Positions 26,693 to 34,201 of a DNA stretch of 57,119 nt are shown one piece after another. Position 1 is the first letter of the stretch; each line of letters starts with the position of its first letter. The stretch is taken from contig NZ_SOFE01000010.1 of NCBI RefSeq assembly GCF_004402405.1, forward strand, positions 2,684 through 59,802. The letters run 5' to 3'. Source of the DNA: Cryobacterium levicorallinum (GTDB taxonomy: Bacteria; Actinomycetota; Actinomycetes; Actinomycetales; Microbacteriaceae). The notes under the pieces are model-generated. The model did no database searches, was not told where the DNA came from, and saw only the letters and a list, made by a program, of their open reading frames with translations. The position numbers were made by a program, and so were the translations under genes.

Positions 26693-27217
26693 ATGTCGAT
26701 CACACTGAAGCAGCGCCTGCTCAATTTTCTGAGCCAGGGCCTGAAGTTCGGCACCGTCGGCGCCCTCGGCTTCGTGGTGGACTTCACTGTCTTCAACCTG
26801 CTGCGCACCACAGTGCTCGACTCGACCGACGTGCACGGCGGCCCCATCTACGCCAAGATCATCTCGACCGTGCTGGCTATTCTGGTGAACTGGCTCGGTA
26901 ACCGGCACTGGACCTTCAGGAAGAATCGCCAAAACCATACGGTACGCGAGGGTCTGGAGTTTCTCGCGGTGAGCCTGGTCGGTATGGGCATCGGCATCGG
27001 ATGCCTGTGGTTCAGCCACTATGTGCTCGGCTACACCAGCGTTCTCGCCGACAATATCGCCGGCAATGTGGTGGGTCTTTTTCTGGGCTCGGTGTTTCGC
27101 TTCACGCTGTACCGCTACTGGGTGTTTGCGCCGAGTCGCAGCGGCGCGTCGGCATCCGTTACCCATGCGGACACTCGCAGTGGCGCGATTGCGCTAGCGG
27201 CGGCCCCAGAACGCTGA
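26693..27217 (+). CDS. GtrA-family membrane protein (second copy)
   Basis: A 174-residue protein from the ATG at 26693, where GGACGG lies upstream. A GTG at 26663 would add ten residues but has no ribosome binding site. It has four hydrophobic helices with KFGTVGALGFVVDFTVFNLL in helix one, NWLGNRHWTFRKNR after helix two and FRFTLYRYWVF near the end. These are family hallmarks of presumed polyprenyl-phosphate sugar flippases. The C-terminal tail of about 30 residues is Ala/Ser-rich. Its end overlaps the convergent PH-domain gene by 24 bp. Confidence 0.87.
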   Translation: MSITLKQRLLNFLSQGLKFGTVGALGFVVDFTVFNLLRTTVLDSTDVHGGPIYAKIISTVLAILVNWLGNRHWTFRKNRQNHTVREGLEFLAVSLVGMGIGIGCLWFSHYVLGYTSVLADNIAGNVVGLFLGSVFRFTLYRYWVFAPSRSGASASVTHADTRSGAIALAAAPER

Positions 27218-27769
27218 CTCGTCGGCGTGCGCCGACTGCTCTTGCCGGCGGGAACCCATGACGGTCACCGACTGCTCCATCAGGTCGTGCAGCACGCTCT
27301 GCACCAGGTCGACGTTGGGGATGTCTTTCAAGATGAGCGGATGCTCCAGCCCCGAATTGATCAGCACCGTGCCCGAGTGGAACCCGGCCTGCAGCCAGTT
27401 CTGCCGCACACTCACGTCGTAGCCGCGGCTGTGCAGCAGTTCTTGCCGGGTGCGCACGAAGAATCCGTGGCGAAAGATGATGCGCCGGGAGGTAATCGTG
27501 TAGCGCTTGGTCAGCCAGGCGGCGAGCGGCAGCAGCCAGCCCAGCACGGCCAGCACGATGGCGCCCGGCAGCAGGGCCGCGTTCTGCCAGGGTTCGGGCA
27601 GGTTGCCGGCGAAGTAACCGGTGGCGCCGGCCACGGCGAAGAGCAGCAGTGTAGGCCAGAGCAGCACCCGGGCGTGCGGGCGCAAGCGGGCGACGACCTC
27701 CTCCGGCCGACTCTCCCGGGCGTAACCGGAGGGTTCGGTCTCGTTGGTCTCTGTCTTCTTCGGTTTCAT
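27194..27769 (-). CDS. Bacterial PH-domain membrane protein
   Basis: A 191-residue protein with a basic, polar N-terminus, two membrane helices (about residues 36-88) and a YdbS-type bacterial PH domain. The PH domain is recognisable by KRYTITSRRIIFRHGFFVRT and by DVSVRQNWLQAGFHSGTVLI. The molecular function is unknown. It sits eight bases downstream of birA and is probably co-transcribed with it. The same order (purK, GtrA, PH protein, birA) is recalled from mycobacteria. Confidence 0.85.
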   Translation of the reverse strand: MKPKKTETNETEPSGYARESRPEEVVARLRPHARVLLWPTLLLFAVAGATGYFAGNLPEPWQNAALLPGAIVLAVLGWLLPLAAWLTKRYTITSRRIIFRHGFFVRTRQELLHSRGYDVSVRQNWLQAGFHSGTVLINSGLEHPLILKDIPNVDLVQSVLHDLMEQSVTVMGSRRQEQSAHADESAFWGRR

Positions 27770-27777
27770 TACTTCTA

Positions 27778-28626
27778 TTAATACCTCAGGTGGGTGACAT
27801 CGCCGGCGGCGACAGACCGTTCTTCGCCATCGGCCTGGTTGACGACTCTGAGCCGTCCCTCGGCGTCGATGCCGGTGGCGGTGCCGACCAGGTCGACTCC
27901 GCCGGGCAGTTCCACCCGCACGACGCTGCCGAGGGTGCCGCAGAGTCTCGACACTTCCGCGTGGAGACCGCTCTTCTGTGCGTCACCGTCGGCTTCGACG
28001 AAGGCCCGATACAGGGTGACGAGCTCGTGCAGATAGGCGGCGAGTACTGCGTCCGGGTCGGGCGCGGTGCGGGTGACTAGCAGGAGAGAGGTCGAGGTGA
28101 GGGTGGGCAGGTTGTGTTCATCGAGCGAGAGGTTGAGGCCGGCGCCGATGACGATGCCCTTGCCGTCGGGCAGGAGTTCGCACAGGATGCCGCACACCTT
28201 GTAGCCGTCGATGAGCACGTCGTTGGGCCACTTCAGGGTCGTGTCGTGGCGGGGATCCTCGGCCTCTTTAAGATTTACGTCGTGCACCAGCGGCGTGCAG
28301 GCCTCAACGATGGTGCGCACGGCCCGGGTCATGGCGGCGCCGGCCAGGAGGGGGAACCAGCCGAGGCTGTGCGGCGGTAACTCCGGGCGAATGAGTACGG
28401 AGATGGCCAGGGCTTTGCCGGTCGGGGCCAACCAGACACGACCGAGCCGGCCACGCCCCTGAGTCTGGTTGTCGGTGACGACCACCGAGAGGTCGGGCCA
28501 GGCTGCGGCATCCGCCTCAGATAAACCAATAGCACTGGCGAGATCTTTGAGCACATCGTTGGTGGAGGAGGCCTCTGCACGGTACTCGAACCGGCTCACC
28601 TCGTTGCGGCTGAGCGAAAAATCCAT
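27778..28626 (-). CDS. birA: Biotin-[acetyl-CoA-carboxylase] ligase
   Basis: A 282-residue enzyme that activates biotin and transfers it to the lysine of the biotin carrier domain, here most likely that of the alpha subunit at 36339-38111. It has STNDVLKDLA, the biotinyl-AMP loop GRGRLGRVW, LKWPNDVLIDGYKVCGIL with the catalytic lysine, and GAGLNLSLDE. A C-terminal SH3-like domain covers about the last 50 residues. There is no N-terminal helix-turn-helix, so it is not a repressor. It is divergent from accD, with an unusual inverted repeat between them. Confidence 0.95.
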   Translation of the reverse strand: MDFSLSRNEVSRFEYRAEASSTNDVLKDLASAIGLSEADAAAWPDLSVVVTDNQTQGRGRLGRVWLAPTGKALAISVLIRPELPPHSLGWFPLLAGAAMTRAVRTIVEACTPLVHDVNLKEAEDPRHDTTLKWPNDVLIDGYKVCGILCELLPDGKGIVIGAGLNLSLDEHNLPTLTSTSLLLVTRTAPDPDAVLAAYLHELVTLYRAFVEADGDAQKSGLHAEVSRLCGTLGSVVRVELPGGVDLVGTATGIDAEGRLRVVNQADGEERSVAAGDVTHLRY

Positions 28627-28643
28627 CGTGCCTACCCTCTCGT

Positions 28644-28728
28644 GTGCATAACTCCTGCAATTCTCTCGAATCTGGCCTCAAAACACCTATTTCGGGTAGT
28701 TTTTGAAGAAATTGCAGGAGTTATGCAC
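28644..28728. repeat. Perfect 19-bp inverted repeat between birA and accD
   Basis: GTGCATAACTCCTGCAATT (28644-28662) is repeated as its exact complement at 28710-28728, with a 47-bp spacer that is AT-rich. A partial relative, TGTGCATAACTAATATGTGC, occurs at 56059-56078. It could be a regulator site pair, a cruciform or a mobile-repeat remnant. Confidence 0.9.
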
Positions 28729-28838
28729 GGGGAAGTCCGGTTTCTGCAGTCCAAGGGACCCGACGGAGGGGGAAAGAACCAGTGTTGCGGGGCAAAGTTG
28801 TAGAACATCGTCAACGAGGAGCGGTCGGGGGGTGCCGG

Positions 28839-28844
28839 TAGAGT
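28839..28844 (+). promoter_or_regulatory. accD: Candidate -10 element of accD
   Basis: TAGAGT lies three bases before the ATG at 28848 and six before the GTG at 28851. The second spacing fits the leaderless pattern seen at several genes here. No clear -35 box is present. Confidence 0.4.
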
Positions 28845-28847
28845 GAA

Positions 28848-30455
28848 ATGGTGACTGATAAGACGCCCGCCGCGGCACCCGACCTGTATACGACGGCGGG
28901 AAAACTCGCCGACCTCAAGCTGCGCTATCACGAGGCTGTGACCGCCAGCGGGGCCACCGCCATCGAGAAGCAGCACGCCAAGGGCAAGATGACCGCCCGC
29001 GAGCGCGTCGACCTACTGCTCGACCAGGGTTCTTTCGTGGAGCTCGACGAGTTCGTGCGGCACCGCACCGTGGCCTTCGGCATGGAAAAGAAGCGTCCGT
29101 ATGGCGACGCCGTCGTCACCGGCACCGGCACGATTCACGGCCGCCAGGTGGCCGTGTACTCCCAGGACTTCACGATCTTCGGCGGTTCGCTCGGTGAGGT
29201 CGCCGGCGAGAAGATCATCAAGGTGATGGACCTTGCCCTGAAGACCGGGGTGCCGATCATCGGCATTCTCGACTCCGGCGGAGCGCGCATTCAGGAGGGC
29301 GTTGTGGCCCTCGGCAAGTACGGCGAAATCTTTCGCCGCAACACGGCAGCCTCGGGCGTCATCCCGCAGATCTCGATCATCTGCGGCCCGGCCGCCGGCG
29401 GAGCGGTCTACTCTCCGGCGCTGACCGACTTCGTGATCATGGTCGACAAGACCAGCCAGATGTTCGTCACCGGCCCCGACGTGATCAAAACCGTCACCGG
29501 TGAAGACGTCGGCATGGAGGAGCTCGGCGGCGCCCTCACCCACAACAAGGTCTCCGGGGTATCGCACTACCTCGCGAGCGATGAGCCCGACGCGCTCGAC
29601 TTTGCCCGCGCACTGCTGAGCTACCTGCCCGACAACAACCTGGCCGAGCTGCCCGTGTTCGACAGCGAGGTGGAGCTTGAGACAACGGATGCTGACCGTC
29701 GGCTCAACACGATCATCCCCGACTCCCCCAACCAGCCCTACGACGTGAAAACGGTCATCGAGCACATCGTGGACCGCGGCGAGTTTCTCGAGACGCAGCC
29801 GTTGTACGCCCCGAACATCGTCGTGGGCTTCGCCAGGGTCGAGGGCCGGTCGATCGGGATCGTCGCCAACCAACCCAACGCCATGGCGGGCACGCTGAAC
29901 ATCGAGGCCGGTGAGAAGGCCTCACGGTTCGTGCGGTTCTGCGATGCGTTCTCCATTCCCATCCTCACCCTGGTCGACGTGCCCGGCTTTCTACCGGGCA
30001 CCGACCAGGAATGGACCGGCATCATCCGTCGCGGGGCGAAGCTGCTCTACGCCTACGCCGAAGCCACCGTGCCGCTGGTCACCGTCATTCTGCGCAAGGC
30101 CTACGGCGGCGCGTACATCGTGATGGGGTCCAAGCAGCTCGGTGCCGACACCAACCTGGCTTGGCCGACCGCGGAGATCGCCGTCATGGGCGGCCAAGGC
30201 GCCGTGAACATTCTCTACCGCGCTGAGATCAAGGCGGCCGAGCAGGCCGGCGAAGACGTCGCCGCTGTGCGCACCCGCCTGGCCAACGAGTACACCTACA
30301 ATGTGGCGAGCCCTTTTCTGGCCGCGGAGCGCGGGGAGCTCGACGGCATCATCGAGCCCGCCGCCACCCGCGTGTCGGTCGTCAAGGCCCTGCGCGCCCT
30401 GCGTACCAAGCGGGCCACCCTGCCCGCGAAGAAGCACGGAAACATCCCCCTCTAA
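28848..30455 (+). CDS. accD: Acyl-CoA carboxylase beta (carboxyltransferase) subunit
   Basis: A 535-residue AccD5/PccB-type subunit that transfers carboxyl from biotin to acetyl-, propionyl- or longer acyl-CoA for fatty-acid and methyl-branched lipid synthesis. It has [15 protein letters not shown], the oxyanion stretch [26 protein letters not shown], and [10 protein letters not shown] with [14 protein letters not shown] in the second half. The start may be the ATG at 28848 or the GTG three bases later. The stop overlaps the accE start by one base. Biotin is carried by the alpha subunit at 36339 and attached by the divergent birA product. Confidence 0.95.
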   Translation: MVTDKTPAAAPDLYTTAGKLADLKLRYHEAVTASGATAIEKQHAKGKMTARERVDLLLDQGSFVELDEFVRHRTVAFGMEKKRPYGDAVVTGTGTIHGRQVAVYSQDFTIFGGSLGEVAGEKIIKVMDLALKTGVPIIGILDSGGARIQEGVVALGKYGEIFRRNTAASGVIPQISIICGPAAGGAVYSPALTDFVIMVDKTSQMFVTGPDVIKTVTGEDVGMEELGGALTHNKVSGVSHYLASDEPDALDFARALLSYLPDNNLAELPVFDSEVELETTDADRRLNTIIPDSPNQPYDVKTVIEHIVDRGEFLETQPLYAPNIVVGFARVEGRSIGIVANQPNAMAGTLNIEAGEKASRFVRFCDAFSIPILTLVDVPGFLPGTDQEWTGIIRRGAKLLYAYAEATVPLVTVILRKAYGGAYIVMGSKQLGADTNLAWPTAEIAVMGGQGAVNILYRAEIKAAEQAGEDVAAVRTRLANEYTYNVASPFLAAERGELDGIIEPAATRVSVVKALRALRTKRATLPAKKHGNIPL

Positions 30456-30685
30456 TGCCCAAGCCCTCAGAGTTCGATCCCTCGGAGCTCATTTTCGTCA
30501 CCGGACACGTCAGCGACGTCGAGGTGTCGGCGGTGAGCGCCATCATCCGTGGGCTGTTGCGGGAGGAATCCGACGAGCGTCGGGCGGCTCCCGTACAGCA
30601 CCGGAGCGCCTGGCAGCAGGGCCAGCGCGCCATCCGCCAGCCGGTGCACCCCGGCGCCGGTCGCTGGCGCGGCTTCGCCGGCTGA
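30455..30685 (+). CDS. accE: Acyl-CoA carboxylase epsilon subunit
   Basis: A 76-residue protein with ELIFVTGHVSDVEVSAVSAI near the N-terminus, the conserved core of the small actinobacterial epsilon subunit, followed by a polar linker and a W-containing C-terminus. It stabilises the alpha-beta carboxylase complex and is restricted to actinobacteria. Its ATG overlaps the TAA of accD (TAATG), so it is translationally coupled. Confidence 0.9.
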   Translation: MPKPSEFDPSELIFVTGHVSDVEVSAVSAIIRGLLREESDERRAAPVQHRSAWQQGQRAIRQPVHPGAGRWRGFAG

Positions 30686-30696
30686 CCCCCTCCGGC

Positions 30697-30773
30697 GCCC
30701 CACCTTCTTCGTGGACGGGGCCCCGTCCACGGGCCCAGTTTAGAAATTGGGCATCGGTTCACAAGGTGGGCCC
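30697..30773. repeat. Family B palindromic repeat, copy 3
   Basis: This copy is inverted relative to the other two. From 30773 leftward it reads GGGCCCACCTT, then CTGGGCCCGTG, then a palindrome. CCCACCTT (30699-30706) and its complement AAGGTGGG (30763-30770) frame the element. Inside is a perfect 22-bp palindrome at 30710-30731 (half site CGTGGACGGGG). Confidence 0.75.
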
Positions 30774-30788
30774 AGACGGGGGTAGAAT
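30758..30788 (+). promoter_or_regulatory. Candidate promoter of the small RNA
   Basis: TAGAAT (30783-30788) is a good -10 hexamer. TTCACA (30758-30763) is a possible -35 with a slightly long 19-bp spacer, and it lies inside the family B repeat. Transcription would start near 30795. Confidence 0.45.
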
Positions 30789-30794
30789 CGACCT

Positions 30795-31001
30795 CGCGTC
30801 TGTCCTCCTAAATGCCGACAGCGAGACTTTGGAGATTAGTGCAGACTGGGGATTGCTCGGTGCAACTCCTGGAGTTTCACCACCAATCATTCGCTGACTA
30901 GGGTAAGCGAGCGAATGTGTTGGGGGCGAGAACGGATGGCATTCGGGTTGTCGTCCTTTCTCGAATAAACGGTTGGGGACCAGCTTCGGCTGGTCCCCTT
31001 T
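30795..31001 (+). ncRNA. Candidate structured small RNA (~205 nt)
   Basis: There is no convincing coding frame between accE and the sensor genes, yet the sequence folds by eye into successive hairpins behind a plausible promoter. Hairpin one pairs CTCG/CTGTC (30793-30804) with GACAGCGAG (30817-30825). Hairpin two pairs GGTGCAACTCC (30859-30869) with GGAGTTTCACC (30871-30881), with one mismatch. Hairpin three pairs CATTCGCT (30888-30895) with AGCGAATG (30910-30917). It ends in a perfect terminator. I do not recognise a known family. A trans-acting RNA or a 6S-like RNA are both possible. Confidence 0.5.
30975..31001. terminator. Intrinsic terminator with TTCG tetraloop
   Basis: GGGGACCAGC, loop TTCG, GCTGGTCCCC, then TTT. 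The stem is a perfect 10 bp. It ends the candidate small RNA on the plus strand and could also stop readthrough from the minus-strand sensor operon, which ends at 31037. Confidence 0.9.
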
Positions 31002-31036
31002 CGCGTACCCAGGGTCCCGAACAGGGAGCTGGTTGA

Positions 31037-32074
31037 TTAGGGCGTGATCTGACGGGGGATTTCCAGCCACAGGTTGACCTCATCGTCACCCGCAGAGTCC
31101 AGCCCGAGGGCACTCACCGCCGGGTCAGGGCTCGACAGCCCCACCACGGTCACCGCGACGGTCGCGTTGTCGGCCGCGGTACGCACAATGATCTTGTCGG
31201 CGCTCGTCTGCTCGAGGGCGAGGGCGATGGTGCCCAGCACGTCGTCGAGGGCAACACCGCCCAGATCGTCGATACCGCCCTCGTCGAGGAGCGTAACGCT
31301 GGCTCCGCGACGCCGGGCAGCCATGACCTGTTCCCGCACCGCGTGGTTGAGCAGGCGGCGGCCGCGGATCTCATCGCGAATGGCCGCTTCGAGAAACCGG
31401 CATTCCTGCTGTTCCTCTGCGGTCAGCTCACCGTTGCTCTCGCTGATGCGTCGCAGCATCGGCATAGCAAGGCGCATGGTCTGAGTGAGACGCACCTGGC
31501 GCTCGTAGAGGTGAGCCTCCTGGGCTGCGTGCCATCCGCTCGCCTCGCGCTCGGCTCGGGCATACTGGCGGGCGTCCCGGCTGGCCTTGACCAGGGCACG
31601 GGAGAGCACCGCGGCTGCGACCACCCAGACCACGCTTCCGATGACGCCCAGTCCCCCGAGTTCGCCGACTCCGGCCCAGATCACACTGTGGATGACGAGC
31701 AAGGCCACACCCAGCAGGGCTAGTTGGGGACGCTTGCGGGTGGCAGTGATGGTCATCAGCGTGCCGATGGCGGCGACGTACCAGGTGGCGTAGCCGAGAT
31801 TACCCGAAGAGCCATCAAGCTGGCTGCCCACGATCAGTGGGAGTGCCACGCTGACCGCGACGTTGAACAGCGCCAGCGGCAACGACATGCGCATCGGGCT
31901 GCTCGGCCAGAGGCTCGCCATTGTCGCCCCCACATACAGGCCCATGGCGACCAGGATCGGCACCGACGACGCCGGCTCTTTGATCGAATACAGCCCGAGA
32001 ATCACGTGATAGCCCGAGAACAGAGCCGCTACGACGAGGGTGAGCGTGCGCGACACCCTGACAACGCTGGTCAT
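31037..32074 (-). CDS. Membrane protein resembling a degenerate sensor kinase
   Basis: A 345-residue protein with about six hydrophobic helices in residues 10-165, a coiled-coil-like helical stretch (about 170-215) and a C-terminal region (about 260-340) that resembles a GHKL ATPase fold by position and strand pattern. It has no recognisable N-box or G-box and no phosphoacceptor histidine in an H-box. The start overlaps the stop of the true kinase by one base (TGATG), so the two are made together. It may be an inactive kinase partner or a sensory subunit. The function is not known. Confidence 0.7.
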   Translation of the reverse strand: MTSVVRVSRTLTLVVAALFSGYHVILGLYSIKEPASSVPILVAMGLYVGATMASLWPSSPMRMSLPLALFNVAVSVALPLIVGSQLDGSSGNLGYATWYVAAIGTLMTITATRKRPQLALLGVALLVIHSVIWAGVGELGGLGVIGSVVWVVAAAVLSRALVKASRDARQYARAEREASGWHAAQEAHLYERQVRLTQTMRLAMPMLRRISESNGELTAEEQQECRFLEAAIRDEIRGRRLLNHAVREQVMAARRRGASVTLLDEGGIDDLGGVALDDVLGTIALALEQTSADKIIVRTAADNATVAVTVVGLSSPDPAVSALGLDSAGDDEVNLWLEIPRQITP

Positions 32075-33474
32075 CAGCGATCACCCGCCCGGTCGGTGTC
32101 GAGACTGGTGACGGCATACTCGACCGATGCGGGCGCCACTCGAAGCCCCGCGTCGCTGCCCCCATCCGTTTCGCTGTCGGCGGAGACCTCAACCCGCGGC
32201 CAGCTGATGACCACGGTCGTGCCCCGGCCGGGGCTTGAGTTCACCACGGCGACGCCACCCACGCTGGCGATCCGGTCGCGAATAGAGACCCGCACGCCGA
32301 GCCGGGCACTGGCCACGCTGGTCGGATCAAAGCCGCAGCCGGTGTCGCTGATCTCGATGCGGCATCCGCTTTGACCGTTGCCGCAAATCGTCAGGCTACG
32401 CATTTGCGCTGGGCCGGCGTGCTGCACGCTGTTGACCATGGCTTGCACGCTCGCCGCGTACAGGGCCTCGGCGACGAACTCCGGAATGCTCAGGCCGTCG
32501 ACCCCCCGCTCGGTGATGGTGAAAGCGCCGGTGTTCAAGGCGGCGCCACGAAGGCGGTCGACCAGACGGCTTACGTCGGTCGTCGCATCGTCGAGGGTTC
32601 GTTCGCCATTGGCCTCCTGCAAGCGGATGATGGCGCTGCGAGCCATCGCCGCGGCCAGCACGGCTCCCTTGGAATTGCGCACACCGGCGGCCGAGAGCAG
32701 AGTCGCGAGAACGCTGTCGTGCACGATCGAGTCGACCTCGACGCGTTCCATCTCGGTCGCGTGGTGGCGCACCGCCACGGCGTATTTTGCCAGGGCATTG
32801 GACTGGGCGGTGTCGACCTTGTCGGTCGCGTCGCGGAGCACGTAGATGATGATGAGCACGACACCGCCGAGCAGCATGGCGTAGCAGGTATCGAGGGCGG
32901 CGAGCAGGTTTTCGGCCTCACCGCCGGAGGGCAACACCCGCACGAGTCCAAAGACGACGGGCGTGACGACCGTGTAAATGATGGCCCAGAGCAACGGAAA
33001 CGCGATCGCCGCGCACGAGGTCGCGACGGTGCACAAGTACCAGAGCCACGGTTTGCTGTCGAGAACGACCGTGGGGTCGCGCATAACGAGCGGCCAGACG
33101 ATGAGGGCGATGAGGTAGACGGCCGCGATAATGCCGGCCGTAGTGCGAATGCCGCGCCGAACCAGCGTTGCGACCACGAACACCAGAATTGACAGGCCCA
33201 GGGCGATCCCGATGGGCACGGCGGAACCGGGTTTGCGACTTTCCAGCTGTCCGAGCATAAACGGCAGCGTCTGGAGAGCGAAGACCACCGCGACACCGGC
33301 CACCGAACGGGACAGGACGATCTCGATCTGGGCGTGACTGATCGGATTGCGCGGGTGCCGGGGCCGTCCGAACAGGTCGTCCTGGAAGTCGGCCGGATTG
33401 ACCGCGCCGAACGCGGCCGTATCGGTTGACACCAGGGCGCCCGGGCGGGCGGCCCGTTTAGACACCGCGGTCAC
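32074..33474 (-). CDS. Sensor histidine kinase (NarL/LuxR-partner type)
   Basis: A 466-residue membrane kinase. Its hydrophobic helices lie at about residues 55-215, followed by a dimerisation helix whose H-box is VDSIVHDSVLATLL (the histidine as in HisKA_3 kinases). The ATPase domain has the N-box-like AMVNSVQHAG, the G1-box SDTGCGFDP and the G2-box GRGTTVVISW. The start GTG at 33474 overlaps the response-regulator gene by 17 bp; a GTG at 33465 is an alternative. It should phosphorylate that regulator. The signal is unknown. Confidence 0.87.
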   Translation of the reverse strand: MTAVSKRAARPGALVSTDTAAFGAVNPADFQDDLFGRPRHPRNPISHAQIEIVLSRSVAGVAVVFALQTLPFMLGQLESRKPGSAVPIGIALGLSILVFVVATLVRRGIRTTAGIIAAVYLIALIVWPLVMRDPTVVLDSKPWLWYLCTVATSCAAIAFPLLWAIIYTVVTPVVFGLVRVLPSGGEAENLLAALDTCYAMLLGGVVLIIIYVLRDATDKVDTAQSNALAKYAVAVRHHATEMERVEVDSIVHDSVLATLLSAAGVRNSKGAVLAAAMARSAIIRLQEANGERTLDDATTDVSRLVDRLRGAALNTGAFTITERGVDGLSIPEFVAEALYAASVQAMVNSVQHAGPAQMRSLTICGNGQSGCRIEISDTGCGFDPTSVASARLGVRVSIRDRIASVGGVAVVNSSPGRGTTVVISWPRVEVSADSETDGGSDAGLRVAPASVEYAVTSLDTDRAGDR

Positions 33475-34162
33475 CGTCGGAGGCGTCGAGTCCTGGCAGG
33501 ATTCCGTCTTCGACGGCGCGGCGCAGCAGGTCGACCTTGGTCGGCGCTGGGCGGCCGACCTCGACGTACTTCACCCGGATTCGGTCCAGGTATTCTCGCG
33601 CCGTGGAGTGCGCGATGCCTAGCTGCAGGGCAACCATCTTCAGTGGCAGGCCCGAGGCGTACAAGTGCAGAACGTCGCGTTCACGGCGACCGAGCTGAGC
33701 CCTGGCGAAGTCGCGGTCGGCGTCGATCGCGGTGGCCCACTCGAGGTTGTTGAGCACGTCGCCCCGGGCAACGGATGCCACGGCGGCCATGACTGTGGTG
33801 GTCGGCGAGGACTTGGGGATGACTCCAGCGGCGCCGGCGGCGAGTGCCTCACGCACCGAGGCAACCCGGTCGGCGATGCTGTGCACGAGCACGGCCGAGC
33901 CGGTGCTCGCGACGAGGTGCACATTGTCGGTCACGAGCGAACCGTCGCCGAGCGAGAGGTCGAGCACGATCACGTCGCACGCTCGTCCGGCGAGGCCGTC
34001 CACAAGGGCCTGAGCGGTCGCGGCGGCGAACAGCACCTCGTAGCCGGAGTTTTCGCAGGCGGCCTGCAGTCCCAGTCGCACCGATTCGTGGTCGTCGACG
34101 ATACCGACGCGAACGGACTGCTCGGGGGTGCTTGGGGTGGGATCAGGTAGTGCGTGGCTCAC
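33458..34162 (-). CDS. LuxR-family response regulator
   Basis: A 234-residue regulator. The receiver domain (about residues 17-140) has the acidic pair VGIVDDHESVRLGL, the phosphoacceptor in VIVLDLSLGDG, Ser in LVHSIA and the lysine in VIPKSSP. The DNA-binding domain has LGRRERDVLHLYASGLPLK and ALQLGIAHSTAREYLDRIR, a LuxR-type helix-turn-helix. It is the first gene of a three-gene minus-strand operon with the kinase and the kinase-like membrane protein. Its targets cannot be inferred; the adjacent RNA gene and itself are candidates. Confidence 0.9.
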   Translation of the reverse strand: MSHALPDPTPSTPEQSVRVGIVDDHESVRLGLQAACENSGYEVLFAAATAQALVDGLAGRACDVIVLDLSLGDGSLVTDNVHLVASTGSAVLVHSIADRVASVREALAAGAAGVIPKSSPTTTVMAAVASVARGDVLNNLEWATAIDADRDFARAQLGRRERDVLHLYASGLPLKMVALQLGIAHSTAREYLDRIRVKYVEVGRPAPTKVDLLRRAVEDGILPGLDASDGDRGV

Positions 34163-34201
34163 GATGTCGCTGTCCTTCTCGTTGGCTCGTCTTAAGGATA
34201 G

